From Arion vulgaris (taxonomy: Eukaryota > Mollusca > Gastropoda > Stylommatophora > Arionidae): a DNA stretch of 64,000 nt. Location: contig CM036758.1 of the NCBI GenBank assembly GCA_020796225.1, forward strand, positions 65,467,274 to 65,531,273. The letters run 5' to 3'. This document shows, piece by piece, positions 10,830-21,892 of this stretch (its first letter is position 1; each line of letters starts with the position of its first letter). The notes beneath the pieces are model-generated. The model had not been told where the DNA came from, ran no database searches, and saw only the letters and a list, made by a program, of their open reading frames with translations. Position numbers and translations under genes: made by a program.

Positions 10830-13116
10830 GTGAGTAACCATGTGTACTCCGATCTCTTTCTTACACAGGAAGATCTCAACTGTAGTGCATGGACTCCGTA
10901 GCACCGGCGAGGGTCCCCGATGTCATTTTGAAGAAGGGGAACAAACATTTGTAGACATTTTATTTTTAATCTTTTCAAATGATTTTTGCCGGGGCAGTAG
11001 CGACCTCACCTACACTGAGATCAGGGATCTCTGGCACAACACGGGAGTAACCTACACTGAGATCAGGTATCTCTGGCACAACACGGGAGTAACCTACACT
11101 GAGATCAGGTATCTCTGGCACAACACGGGAGTAACCTACACTGAGATCAGGTATCTCTGGCACAACACGGAGTAACCACACTGAGATCAAGGATCTCTGG
11201 CACAACACGGAGTAACCTACACTGAGATCAGGATCTCTGGCACAACACGGGAGTAACCTACACTGAGATCAAGGATCTCTGGCACAACACGGGAGTAACC
11301 TACACTGAGATCAAGGATCTCTGGCACAACACGGGAGTAACCTACACTGAGATCAAGGATCTCTGGCACAACACGGGAGTAACCTACACTGAGATCAAGG
11401 ATCTCTGGCACAACACGGGAGTAACCTACACTGAGATCAAGGATCTCTGGCACAACACGGGAGTAACCTACACTGAGATCAAGGATCTCTGGCACAACAC
11501 GGGAGTAACCTACACTGAGATCAAGGATCTCTGGCACAACACGGGAGTAACCTACACTGAGATCAAGGATCTCTGGCACAACACGGGAGTAACCTACACT
11601 GAGATCAGGTATCTCTGGCACAACACGGGAGTAACCTACACTGAGATCAGGTATCTCTGGCACAACACGGGAGTAACCTACACTGAGATCAAGGATCTCT
11701 GGCACAACACGGGAGTAACCTACACTGAGATCAAGGATCTCTGGCACAACACGGAGTAACCACACTGAGATCAGGATCTCTGGCACAACACGGAGTAACC
11801 TACACTGAGATCAAGGATCTCTGGCACAACACGGGAGTAACCTACACTGAGATCAAGTATCTCTGGCACAACACGGGAGTAACCTACACTGAGATCAAGG
11901 ATCTCTGGCACAACACGGGAGTAACCTACACTGAGATCAAGGATCTCTGGCACAACACGGGAGTAACCTACACTGAGATCAGGTATCTCTGGCACAACAC
12001 GGGAGTAACCTACACTGAGATCAAGGATCTCTGGCACAACACGGGAGTAACCTACACTGAGATCAGGTATCTCTGGCACAACACGGGAGTAACCTACACT
12101 GAGATCAGGTATCTCTGGCACAACACGGGAGTAACCTACACTGAGATCAAGGATCTCTGGCACAACACGGGAGTAACCTACACTGAGATCAGGTATCTCT
12201 GGCACAACACGGAGTAACTCACACTGAGATCAAGGATCTCTGGCACAACACGGAGTAACCTACACTGAGATCAGGATCTCTGGCACAACACGGGAGTAAC
12301 TCTCACACTGAGATCAGGATCTCTGGCACAACACGGGAGTAACCTACACTGAGATCAAGGATCTCTGGCACAACACGGGAGTAACCTACACTGAGATCAA
12401 GGATCTCTGGCACAACACGGAGTAACTCTACACTGAGATCAGGGATCTCTGGCACAACACGGAGTAACCTACACTGAGATCAGGATCTCTGGCACAACAC
12501 GGAGTAACCTACACTGAGATCAGGATCTCTGGCACAACACGGGAGTAACCTACACTGAGATCAGGGATCTCTGGCACAACACGGGAGTAACCTACACTGA
12601 GATCAGGTATCTCTGGCACAACACGGGAGTAACCTACACTGAGATCAGGTATCTCTGGCACAACACGGGAGTAACCTACACTGAGATCAGGTATCTCTGG
12701 CACAACACGGGAGTAACCTACACTGAGATCAGGTATCTCTGGCACAACACGGGAGTAACCTACACTGAGATCAGGTATCTCTGGCACAACACGGGAGTAA
12801 CCTACACTGAGATCAGGTATCTCTGGCACAACACGGGAGTAACCTACACTGAGATCAAGGATCTCTGGCACAACATGGGAGTAACCTACACTGAGATCAA
12901 GGATCTCTGGCACAACACGGGAGTAACCTACACTGAGATCAGGTATCTCTGGCACAACACGGGAGTAACCTACACTGAGATCAGGTATCTCTGGCACAAC
13001 ACGGGAGTAACCTACACTGAGATCAGGGATCTCTGTAAAAATATGGCTCCTCAAGGGAACGAATCTGGTATCTATGTCACGAGAGACGAGCAGCTAGTCT
13101 CTACACCACGGAGATC
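10830..13116 (-). mobile_element. SINE family R, copy 1, swollen by a 2-kb array
   Basis: Body: 10830-11010, with ctccgatctctttcttacac and cgtagcaccggcgaggg. Head: 13036-13116, read on the minus strand, with an A-box-like region and the B box AGATTCGTTCCC. Between them lies the 42-bp array, which derives from the family segment tacactgagatcaggatctc that occurs once in copy 2 (20675-21086). The array lies just downstream of the B box in the direction of SINE transcription. Confidence 0.88.
11010..13035. repeat. Minisatellite, 42-bp unit, about 48 copies, born inside SINE R
   Basis: The unit contains ctacactgagatcaggtatc and tctggcacaacacgggagta. Two main variants (aggtat and aaggat) are interspersed in blocks. 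A few units lack one or two bases (around 11170-11230, 11750-11790, 12210-12300, 12420-12530). Long open frames with a 14-residue period on the minus strand follow only from the unit being a multiple of three. Confidence 0.97.
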
Positions 13117-13389
13117 GACTATACTTTGTTATCATCTATGAAATGAGCGGTTATATTTTCTTGTAAGGTGCAGTTATGGCCGGTTGTTATTCTATGTTAT
13201 GTTGCTCTCAAATGCTGTTCCCACTTGTTATCTAAATTTGATTATCAACTATGTAATGAACCGTTATATTCTCTTGTAAGGTGTCGTTATGTGATGTTGC
13301 TCTAGTATGTGATCTTCTTAATTCTCGAATGTGTTCCACGTATTATCTCTATTTGTGCTGATGAGGTATGTAATAAATATAATAATGAT

Positions 13390-13685
13390 TTTAAAACAAT
13401 GGAACACATTCAGGAGAAGGGGATGACATCAGACAAATATCAGTTTAACCGCAGGTAGCAACTGCGATATGAAGGAAAAGATGGAGACATGTTGGGCACG
13501 CCTTGGGAAAATGTTATCAAAGAATGACAAAATTGATATTTAAGTGGGAGACACACGTTGCAATAAATAGTGAATGCCCAAGGAACATCCTTAAACGAGC
13601 TTTAGTGAGAGTTTCGAGAAATACCCGGCTCAGGTTCCATAGAAGAGATAGAAAGAATTGTCCAGATATCTTTACTTATATGATG
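13390..13685 (+). pseudogene. RTE-b type LINE 3' end, highly decayed
   Basis: The order of pieces attcaggagaagggga, atatgaaggaaaagatggag, catgttgggcacgcctt and ctcaggttccatagaaga matches the RTE-b copies at 28640 and 43270. Divergence is high, and the last part (inverse of the ctatgtaacg end) is missing where the 60-bp repeat begins. Confidence 0.6.
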
Positions 13686-14090
13686 TTCTATCAGAGAGCC
13701 AGAGACTTTAATAAAAATGCTGCTATAATCGTTACTTATAAGTTAGTTGATCGTACAGTCAGAGAGATTATTAAAAACTGGGCTTTAATCTTTACTTCTA
13801 AGTTGGTTCATTATACATTCATCAACTTTAATAAAATTGGTGCATGTATCTTTATTTCTAATTTGGTTGATCATTTATTTATAAACTTTAATCAAAAGTG
13901 GGCATTGATCTTAAGTTTTAAGGTGGCTGTTCATACATTCAGAGACTTTACTAAAACAAATGTGCTTTAATCTTTACTTCTCAGTTGATTTTTCTCACAA
14001 GATTTGTGGGAAATAATATGCTTTGATCTTACTTTGTTAGTGGATTGATCAGAGTCTTTTAACAATGTTGCTTTCATCTCTGGGTGTGTC
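13665..14090. repeat. Old degenerate tandem repeat, 60-bp period, about 7 units
   Basis: The motif atctttacttMtaagttggt recurs near 13668, 13728, 13788, 13848, 13908, 13970 and 14026, each followed by a cagagactttaataaaa-like half. Units are only moderately alike, in contrast to the sharp arrays elsewhere. A 155-residue open frame (13503-13970) crosses it because 60 is a multiple of three. Confidence 0.75.
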
Positions 14091-14204
14091 AGTTGGTTGA
14101 GGAGGAAACACACAAACACATGCTAATATGTTGCTCTTTTCTATATTTCTAATTTCTTTGATCAAGAAAAGCGTATCTTTTTAATGAATTTTCTCACACC
14201 GTTA

Positions 14205-14320
14205 TATGTTACAGTGACAAACTACTGAACGTATAAGTGATGCCTAGTAATATCGACGACTAGTTTACTCTGGTTGTTGGCTTCGTCCTTTCCAGAATAT
14301 GCCACAGTTTTAATTTTCAT
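14205..14320 (+). mobile_element. SINE family T, copy 1, 3' fragment
   Basis: gacaaactactgaacgtata, gtgatgcctag and cgacgactagtttactctgg align with the 3' half of copies at 21270 and 49085. Confidence 0.7.
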
Positions 14321-14524
14321 AAATGTTACATTGGACCAACTATCAATTTCTTGATACCATTCTATCCAGGACAAAACGATTGTTGAAAATATTTACTTAG
14401 GCTATACAAAAAACGAAAACCATAAATCATCTACATCTGTGCAGTCCAACAATTTTATATATTATAGCGTATCTAATTAATGACTATTCTGACGAGGGCG
14501 CCTTGTGACAGTTGCACTAATTAT

Positions 14525-14765
14525 CATCATCTTCATCAGGTGCCGTGTCGGCTGGCGTAGGCGTTTATGAATTTCCACAAATCTCTGTCTTTGGTGTTTG
14601 CTAACAACCCAAATGTTGACGCTTTACCCTGCCATGAAATCAGGCTTTCCATAATTTTCTCTCTCTGTCTTCCTCTGTATCGTCTCCCCTTGATGTTACC
14701 GGTGGCTACAATGTGTTATAAACCTCCCCTCCTCATCACATGTCGGAAAAATGATGACTGCCTCT
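14525..14765 (-). pseudogene. RTE-d type LINE C-terminal end
   Basis: The minus strand reads RGRQREKIMESLISWQGKA followed by LLANTKDRDLWKFINAYASR, then HGT and a stop, with a (GATGAT)-rich end. This is the typical C-terminus of RTE-like reverse transcriptases. Frameshifts occur further upstream. The plus-strand homologue at 57585-57930 carries a four-copy internal duplication. Confidence 0.8.
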
Positions 14766-14831
14766 TTCCTATATTGATTGTATTAATAATAGTAAAGCAA
14801 TCTGATGAGTAACATTGATACGAAATAATAA

Positions 14832-14975
14832 CAGATAGAAACATAATACTGACTAAATGTTTCATTAAAAGAACTAATGACAGATAGAAACATAATACTG
14901 ACTAAATGTTTCATTAAAAGAACTAATGACAGATAGAAACATAATACTGACTAAATGTTTCATTAAAAGAACTAA
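14832..14975. repeat. 49-bp unit, three copies
   Basis: Units start cagatagaaacataatactg at 14832, 14881 and 14930 and are identical over nearly their full length, so the triplication is recent. Confidence 0.95.
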
Positions 14976-15479
14976 TTCTACTTACGAAAATAATGGAACA
15001 TAATGTTAACCTGAACAAAATTATTTTCTTAAAATAATTAATTATCGATAAAGCCAGCGGAATTAAATAATGACTGCTTCATGGGGGCATCACATGGGCG
15101 TTTTGTCCCCCGTGCTGAACAGCGATGATCAACATTATCTTCATATATGCAGTCTGGACGTCCCTTCAGGAGATCAATATTTTTCACCTTGTGGAACGCT
15201 ACATACAAGTTTCAACGCCAGAGCACTATCATAGAAGCTCCTGCGTTTAGTCAGAGACGGTTTATAATTTAGTTAGTGCCGGTACACATTTTCAGATGAG
15301 CGAGCTAAGGAAATGTCTCTGCGCGAATGTGTTCATCTTAAATCTAGCTATGATCCATTGTTTGACCCTGATTACATGAACGAACAAACGAAAACAAACA
15401 TACACACATAAATGCATATATACAAACATACATACACACATAAATACATATATACAAACATACATAATATATGAGACAA

Positions 15480-15702
15480 GGAAAATCGTGGTATATCCTT
15501 TACAGGACGTAGCCATCAACCACAGTACACAAGTTGTTAATTTTCTAGGCATGACTTAAAAAAAGTTCAGTAGTTTGTCATTGCTTTCTGAACGGAGGGC
15601 TCTATTTTTACCGTTTTCCAAACTGCCTGCAGTGGTGTTTGAACCAGGTACGCCTGGGTTGTGATCGAGCTCTCTACCTCTTAATCTACAGACACCCACA
15701 CA
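15480..15702 (-). mobile_element. SINE family T, copy 2
   Basis: The minus strand reads the tRNA-like head ending at 15702 with an A-box region and the B box GGTTCAAACACC, then the T body ending in cctttacaggac-like sequence. Its first bases (tgggtgtctg on the minus strand) are directly continued by the array at 15695-16218. Confidence 0.82.
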
Positions 15703-16218
15703 TACACAGTCCACACAGACAAAGTCCACACAGACACAGTTCACACAGAGACAGTCCACACAGACACCTACGCATACACAGTCCACACAGACACAGTCCA
15801 CACAGACACAGTCCACACAGACACCCACACAGAAACAGTCCACACAGACAACGTCCACACAGACACCCACACATACACAGTCCACACAGACACAGTCCAC
15901 ACAGACACAGTCCACACAGAGACAGTCCACACAGACACCTACACATACACAGTCCACACAGACACAGTCCACACAGACACCCACACAGAAACAGTCCACA
16001 CAGACAACGTCCACACAGACACCCACACATACACAGTCCACACAGACACAGTCCACACAGACACAGTCCACACAGACACAGTCCACACAGACACAGTCCC
16101 CACAGACACCCACACATACACAGTTCACACAGACACAGTCCACACAGACACCCACACAGACACAATCCACACAGACACAGTCCACACATACACCCACACA
16201 GACACAGTCCACACAATG
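15695..16218. repeat. Minisatellite, 15-bp unit with higher-order structure, seeded at the SINE T 5' end
   Basis: The basic unit is cacagtccacacaga. Variant units (cccacacatacacag, cagaaacag, caacgtcc, cctacacatac) recur in order, giving blocks of about 156 bp, or 171 bp where one extra unit is present. The left edge, acagacaccca, is the reverse of the first bases of SINE T (gtgggtgtctg). All frames look open because stop codons are rare in the unit. Confidence 0.93.
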
Positions 16219-16684
16219 TGCATATAATTAATACGAACAATAAACAGACAGTGAACAAATAATATGGACTTAAGGAAATAACACATTACCAAACACATGA
16301 TTTGAACGACAATCTTAATTTCTAAGACACATAACAGGTTGCTAGTTCGTATCCTCTGTTTGACTTTTTTTTTTTTCTCAAGCTTCTAACCCGTGCCCAG
16401 TGTCTATTTATTAATCATATTAACTGGTTCCTGTGCTTCCCTGGGTTTAAAACTCATATTCCCTCATACAATTTATATGACCTACATACAATGTGAGAAA
16501 TAACATACTTGCACATAACACAGAAACGTTACACGTAACACACACCACATTCCTCACACGAAACCAACTTAAAAAACACCCACCACACACGCATCACACA
16601 CTCAGAACGCATACACACTTAACTCACACACATACAACGCACGCACACTAACAAGCACATACCACCCATGTGTTGTCAGCGGCT
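16219..16684. other. Unique sequence with low-complexity AC-rich stretch
   Basis: 16500-16670 is rich in acacac, cacacg and related words without a stable period. No gene seen. Confidence 0.45.
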
Positions 16685-16920
16685 CAAAAGGGGGAACAGA
16701 GAATAGCAACACTGCGACCCACAATGCATGTCGTAAGAGGCGACGAAGGTAGGGGCCTAGGGAAGCTAACCTAGTAAATAAAAAGCGTCGCAGAAATCAG
16801 GTGTGCTGGCCTATTTATAGCGCATAATATGCACGACGTACAATCGCTCTCAGGCTCGGATCACATACAAATCATAAAGAGCGGTTAACAAGTTAATTAT
16901 AAGGAGCGTTCGAAGAAAAC
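16685..16920 (+). mobile_element. SINE family A, copy 5 (headless)
   Basis: Starts in the body at gggaacagagaatagcaaca, carries the core catgtcgtaagaggcgac and cctagtaaataaaaagcgtc, and ends at gagcgttcgaagaa followed by an (AC)n run. Confidence 0.88.
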
Positions 16921-16922
16921 AA

Positions 16923-16951
16923 GCTCACACACACACACACACACACACACA
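16923..16951. repeat. (CA)n microsatellite
   Basis: About 14 uninterrupted CA dinucleotides directly after the 3' end of SINE A copy 5. Confidence 0.95.
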
Positions 16952-17704
16952 AATGTATATTCATTTTATAATTATTTTGCAATTGTTTGCGTGTATATAA
17001 TTACCCATACACTGTCAGGGATTGGTGATTTTGTCATTTTATTATTTGTTTCCTTCCTTCCATCTTCAACAAAATAATCTTTTGTTTGTATACTTTCTAG
17101 TTTTGCTGTTTTTGTTCTCATCATCAAGTGTCTGGTCGCTTCTAAAAAGAGTGACCTGTCCTTGCAACATAATTTGCAACATTTCACTAAGAATTTAACA
17201 GATAAGAAAAGAAAAACAGCAATGGAACATAAATGTAACGTTTTGTCGTAGACCAGCCAGCTGTCAAGTAACCGGAATCAGTAAGATAAATGAAAAAACG
17301 AGAGTTGCAATTTTCCAAATATGCGGAAACAGATGTAGACGACATTTCAAATTTAACGATCTTTATGTGCAAACTGTACTACAAGTGAGAACAAAACAAT
17401 ATGTTAGACAAAAATTTGCATATGAAAGGGAGAAGTTAGACAAGCTTGCAGAAGAAGACGTTGATGTTATTTCAAATGCCAGTAGCACAAGGTTAGTCCA
17501 TTCGTGACCTGTACATGGTCGCATTACAAAAACGTTGCTTATTGGTGACGTATTCATTTAGACGTGACTCTAATAACTTAACTAGAATTGCTATATATGG
17601 ACATCCTGGAGGGTGATGAAAGAGATTTCAACTAAGGACAAATTGGCGAGGAACTGCTGGAAGTTGAATTTGAACGACCAACTTCTCATTGTACATTAGA
17701 TAGT
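16952..17704. other. Unique sequence, no supported gene
   Basis: Two minus-strand and one plus-strand open stretches of about 60 codons exist. A plus-strand stretch at about 17382-17490 reads protein-like (KFAYEREKLDKLAEED) and ends at a possible donor, GTTAGT, but has no homology that I can name. A shorter related phrase (YAETDVDDISN) lies upstream at about 17320-17360. Confidence 0.3.
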
Positions 17705-18213
17705 GATACACGAGGTGTGTGTGGTTTAGTCGCTATCTTGTGTTGTGAAAGTCGTAGGTTTGAATTCATACCTCGCGGTTCTGTTCACAAGTTTATGTTA
17801 TTTTACAGAGACTTATATGACTGTAGACGTAGCTACATAGTCCGTGCTTTGTGCAATACTCTAGCAGGTGGCGTGATATGTCTGTGGAGAGGGACCAAGC
17901 TATATGGGGTAAAACCCGGTGCAATGAAGTCAATCTTTCAGCTCTAGACACTTTCTACGCCCATGTGGTGCTGGGTCCGACAAGGGAAGCAAAGAACAGT
18001 ACCACTGTGACCTACAAGGCATGTCGTAAGAGGCAACTGATGTAGGACCTAGGAAGCTATCCTAGTAAAAAAGCAATGCAGACATCGGATGTGCTGGTCT
18101 AGTTGTAGGCGAATAACTGGAACAACGTACAATCACTCTTAGGCTCAGATCACAAATTACAAAGAGTGGTTAACAAGTGGTTGATATGGAGCGTTGGAAG
18201 AAGAAGAAGAAAA
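17705..18213 (+). mobile_element. SINE family A, copy 6, full length
   Basis: The tRNA-like head has an A box near tgtggtttagtcgc and the B box ggtttgaattc. A linker follows, then tatggggtaaaacccggtg, ctctagacactttctacgcc, the core gcatgtcgtaagaggcaac, cctagtaaaaaa, gcataactgg, agagtggttaacaagtgg and an (AAG)n tail. It is the most complete member in the window, at about 510 bp. Confidence 0.88.
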
Positions 18214-18372
18214 ATGCACATGATATATTGATAGTTAAACATACATGATACATGTTAAACAAGTAGAAAATAGAAATTACTGTAGTTTTATCAAATACAA
18301 ATTCAATATACAGCGACATTTTTCCACCAAAACACCTTTATCAAGAAAAGGATACACCAGAAGCGAAGAAAT

Positions 18373-18637
18373 TATACGGCAGATATAACATATACAATTA
18401 GACATTCAGATTCCTATAGGCAGACATACAATCAGACATTCAGATTCTATACGGCAGATATACAATTAGACATTCAGATTCCCTATACGGCAGATATAAC
18501 ATATACAATTAGACATTCAGATTCCCTATACGGCAGACATACAAGCAGACATTCAGATTCCCTATACGGCAGACATAACATATACAATCAGACATTCAGA
18601 TTCCCTATACGGCAGATATAACATATACAATCAGACA
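18373..18637. repeat. Minisatellite, about 43-bp unit with length variants, 6 copies
   Basis: Units contain attcagattccctatacggc then agatataacatatacaatta. Some lack the acatat segment or the ccctat part, giving 29-43 bp lengths. No parent element identified. Confidence 0.9.
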
Positions 18638-18824
18638 ATTAATCCCTAACTTTCCTAAAATGAAAACCCTGTTATAGATAATAGGATGATAGTTTCATAG
18701 TAAGAAAGTTGAATAGCTAGTTGCAGCTATACAAGTCACAAGAAGATGCCATCATCATTAATTACTTCGTCTGTCTTCTTTCAAGGAAAAATAAATGGAC
18801 AAATACATCATACAACCTATAAAA

Positions 18825-19290
18825 CAGTTTCAGTTTGGAATATCTTCATTGCACTCCAGACATGTCCAATGGTGCTCCGATCTCCTTCGCAATATCTCCA
18901 ACAGCGTCCGGCGATTGACCGTACCAGTTTGATTTTGATTGATGAGCCTACTCACGTACCTGTTATGCTGTTCTTTTCTTGCTACTCCAATCTTCAAACC
19001 CAGCTCCTGCAATCTAGTATTTGACATGGATTGGCGTAAATGAAAATCTTCTTTGCGGCCACACTCTATGAGGGCGTTCAAAATATCAGCTCTATCCATT
19101 TGCTGGCCCTCTGATATGGTGGCAGAGTCAGTCAGCCTGTCTTCTCTCTCATTGCCAATGACACCGATGTGCACAGGAACGAAGATAAATGTGATTTTGT
19201 AAATTGTTGACGCTTGTAGTGATTCAGCCCATTGTCTGCGCACCGAACCAGCCTCTACCTTGAGGATCATACTCAATGAATCACTCAGAA
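18825..19290 (-). pseudogene. LINE-N RNase H and tail fragment
   Basis: A single open frame of 148 residues covers the second half of an RNase H domain and the downstream tail. It includes KITFIFVPVHIGVIGNERED (the catalytic-histidine region VPVHIG with GNER.D), ISEGQQMDRADILNAL and RRRSEHHWTCLEC with a CxxC-like end. This is the same family as 9265-9760, 32136-32288 and 63340-64000. The first half of RNase H and all RT are absent, so it is a 5'-truncated copy, though it has stayed open longer than its relatives. Function is not expected. Confidence 0.82.
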
Positions 19291-19819
19291 TGCACGCATG
19301 AGTGTAGTGTTGTTTATAAATCAGTTAAAAATTGAAACAAAACAATTTAATTTGAAACAAAAGTCGCATATAAACAAAATGAAAGCAGACGTGACTAGAT
19401 AAAAATAACAATAATATTAATGCATTTATAGAGTTATGACAGACAGAAACTTCTCAACTTTCATAAACAGAATTAATGTTCAAAGCTGTCGTCATGAAAA
19501 GTGAACAGAATATGACACGAACAGTGGAAGAAATATGATACAAACAACGAAATATGACACGTCTGTCTGTAGCATACTCATTTCTGACCTATTCAATACT
19601 AAGAATAATCTTTGTTTTTATTTATCCTTTATTTTGCTGGAAATTATTTCTTCCTCTTTGTTATAAAATGTTTATTGAAGCACAAGTGATACGTATACTA
19701 GTTGCCTTTTGTTATAGAATTCAAAATAAATAATAGTGAAACATATTAATGTATTTGTTCCATCTTTATTTGGTAAATTTCTGCTTCCGCAAGAAAGCCA
19801 CTCCCCCCAATCACTCCTT
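19291..19819. other. Unique AT-rich sequence, no gene seen
   Basis: Contains a weak local repeat of gaatatgacac or aaatatgacac (19505-19560). Nothing else is recognised. Confidence 0.4.
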
Positions 19820-20435
19820 ATAAATGTATGTTCCAACTCAGTGGTTAGAGCACTGGTTTTGTAAACTGGGGTCTGGAGAGAAAATCTGGCCAGCAATGTG
19901 GAATGCGGTAGGGGCATTCAGGGTCAGTACTGTTTGATTCTGGACACGACTTTGCTAGCACATTTCTACCATGTTTGGTTAGGTATTTTCCGGTTTGTTT
20001 TTCAAGCTACTGAGTTAGTGCTTGAGCAACGCTGTGAGCTATGAATGTTACATGGAATGCTTTTACTGTGCCAACCGTGTGTTTGTTGTGTGTATTCAGA
20101 AAATGGCGGACAGCGATTATGACGAAAAAACTCAATCTGCGGTATGCAGTTATATTGCGGGTGCAGAGAGATGGATTTTGTAGTGATTGATGTTTCTTTC
20201 GACATGATTCAAGTGATGAACAGTTTTTGTGTTGCAACTTTAGCGACGACCATATGCATTTATGCGGCGCATGTTGCTTTTGTGGCAGGTGCACGGCTGT
20301 TTTATTCTGGACTTACATACAGGAAACATTTCACAGTTGTTATAATTTCGTGTGATTTTTGTTGGCACAGGAACTGGGCAATTATGGGGTGACCAGTTGG
20401 AGTGAAATTGAAACCGTACTTATGAACTATGTTCC
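19820..20435 (+). mobile_element. Repeat family P, copy 1, with tRNA-Thr-like head
   Basis: The first 70 bp (19826-19893) resemble a tRNA-Thr(UGU): caactcagtggttagagcac (D-arm and A box), an anticodon arm with ttttgtaaac, and a damaged T-arm. The remaining about 540 bp match 62600-63215 closely (agctactgagttagtgcttg, gagcaacgctgtgagctatg, gcaattatggggtgacc). It is probably a long SINE or a composite element. No intact frame is shared by both copies. Confidence 0.75.
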
Positions 20436-20479
20436 AATTAGCCATTGTAGTAATGTATGTTAAATCAAACAATTGTATG

Positions 20480-20680
20480 TAAATACAATAATTATTTCTC
20501 TTGTACCGTTATACGTTACGCACGGCCTGCAAGCAATTTCTACATACCGCTCTATCCTTGGCAACTCGCTCAATCTCTTCCATGGAACTGAGAACGATAT
20601 TTCTTGTCTCTCTCAGCACAGTTCGTTTCAGTCTCCTTAGATCGTTTTCTCTTACTCGAGCCCTCTGCATTCCATTCCGA
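20480..20680 (-). pseudogene. RTE-b LINE 3' terminus
   Basis: The minus strand carries GLSSMEEIERVA-like sequence, then CRPCVTYNGT and the (ATT)n end (aataattattt at the left edge). It is truncated after about 200 bp, where SINE R copy 2 abuts. Confidence 0.8.
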
Positions 20681-21086
20681 TCTCTTTCTTACACAGGAAG
20701 ATATCAGCTACTGTCCATGAACTCCATCGCACCGGCGAGGTCCCTGAAATACTTTTGTAGATTGTGAAAATATTTTTGTTGGAATTATATTTCTAATATT
20801 TTCTAATTAATTTTACCCCAGGCAGCAGCTTTCCAGTTTGCTCTTCTCGATTTTGAACTTCGAAGGGTTCTCTTACGTGCTGACATTGAACACATGACTT
20901 TGAATACGGGGCCTACGCTTTATCATCTGTCTCCGATAGGACTAGGAACTCGATCTCACCTACACCGAGATCAGGATCTCTGGAAAGATATCCAGAAGGC
21001 TACACGAGGGATCGAACCTGGTACCTTTGGCACGATAGACGAGCACGTAACCTCTACGTCACCGAGACCCGTTATTGTGAGTAGCT
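20675..21086 (-). mobile_element. SINE family R, copy 2, full length
   Basis: The minus strand starts with a tRNA-derived head: GGTGACGTAGAGGTTACGTG (A box region) and GGTTCGATCCC (perfect B box). It is followed by the single-copy forerunner of the 42-bp array (cctgatctcggtgtagg), a 250-bp body, and the end aagaaagagatcggaatg. This intact copy is the reference for the array-bearing copies at 11 kb and 47 kb. Confidence 0.9.
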
Positions 21087-21269
21087 AGCTTAGCTTAGAC
21101 ATACTATTGTGACACGTGATGTGGCTTGTCGGAAGATTGGTCCTGCTCTAAAAGTTGTTTAGGTTGCTTGTCGACTTGTAAGAGTTACGATAAACTGACC
21201 TGCTGACCGCTATATCTCATCTCGTTGATATGTATATCTATATATTATAATTTTCACAAGTAACCGTTA

Positions 21270-21540
21270 ACAGGTGGGTGTCTGCAGCTTAAGCGATAGC
21301 GACCTCGATCACAACCCAAGCGTACCTGGTTCAAACTCCGTGGCGGGCACATTTGGAAGCAAATTAGTTCCCTTGGATTTTTACGTACGGTCAAATTAGA
21401 CCTCGCCGTTCAGAAATCAATGGCAAACTACTGAACATCAAAGTGGTACCTAGAAAATTCCTAGAAAATCGACAATTCGTTTACTGTAGTTAATGGATAA
21501 GTCCTGTAAAGGATATGCAACGATTTTCATTTTCAAACTT
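21270..21540 (+). mobile_element. SINE family T, copy 3, full length
   Basis: The head gtgggtgtctgcagcttaag cgatagcgacc contains the A box, and ggttcaaactccg is the B box. The body has gcaaattagttcccttggat and cagaaatcaatggcaaacta and ends with gtaaaggatatgcaacg. No array is attached to this copy. Confidence 0.88.
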
Positions 21541-21624
21541 TTAACATCAATAATCTGGTATAGCTATAGATACTTATCTCTTGTCTGGACTCGAGAGTAA
21601 ATGGTTTGGCATCAGTCATCACTT

Positions 21625-21892
21625 GTATAACGTCCGAGTGGTTACCGGGGCCCATATTTGGGGTGTAAAGAATAGAATCACTGTTACCTGCCACGCATGT
21701 CTTAAGAGGCGTCTAGGGAGGTTTGACTGAAATCGGATGCACGTGTCCTAAACGTGTAGAAGTCTATGCGTTTAGGGGCCTACCAAACCAATCCAATGTG
21801 TAACGTATACACGTTCTTGGCAAAGATCAAACATATCACAAAGAATGATTAAAATTGGTGTTAAAGAACGAACACAAAGAAGAAGAAGATCA
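21625..21892 (+). mobile_element. SINE family B, copy 2, full length
   Basis: The head cgtccgagtggttaccgggg resembles a Leu/Ser tRNA A box, but no good B box follows. The core cacgcatgtcttaagaggcg, a middle part with cgtgtcctaaacgtgtag, cttggcaaagatcaaacata and an (AAG)n tail complete it. Confidence 0.87.

Noticed and set aside
11217..13054. Long minus-strand frames with repeated VVPEILDLSVGYSR
   Set aside because: 42-bp array translation inside SINE R; non-coding element.
15556..16262. Cys/Val-rich (VCVDCVCV) and His/Ser/Pro-rich frames, keratin-like
   Set aside because: Translation of the 15-bp array in several frames at once; one end reads into SINE T.
17382..17490. Possible exon KFAYEREKLDKLAEED with donor GTTAGT
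   Set aside because: A related shorter phrase lies just upstream (YAETDVDDISN), suggesting decayed element repeats; no start or convincing acceptor.
19826..19893. Functional tRNA-Thr gene
   Set aside because: T-arm and acceptor pairing are damaged and the sequence continues into repeat family P.
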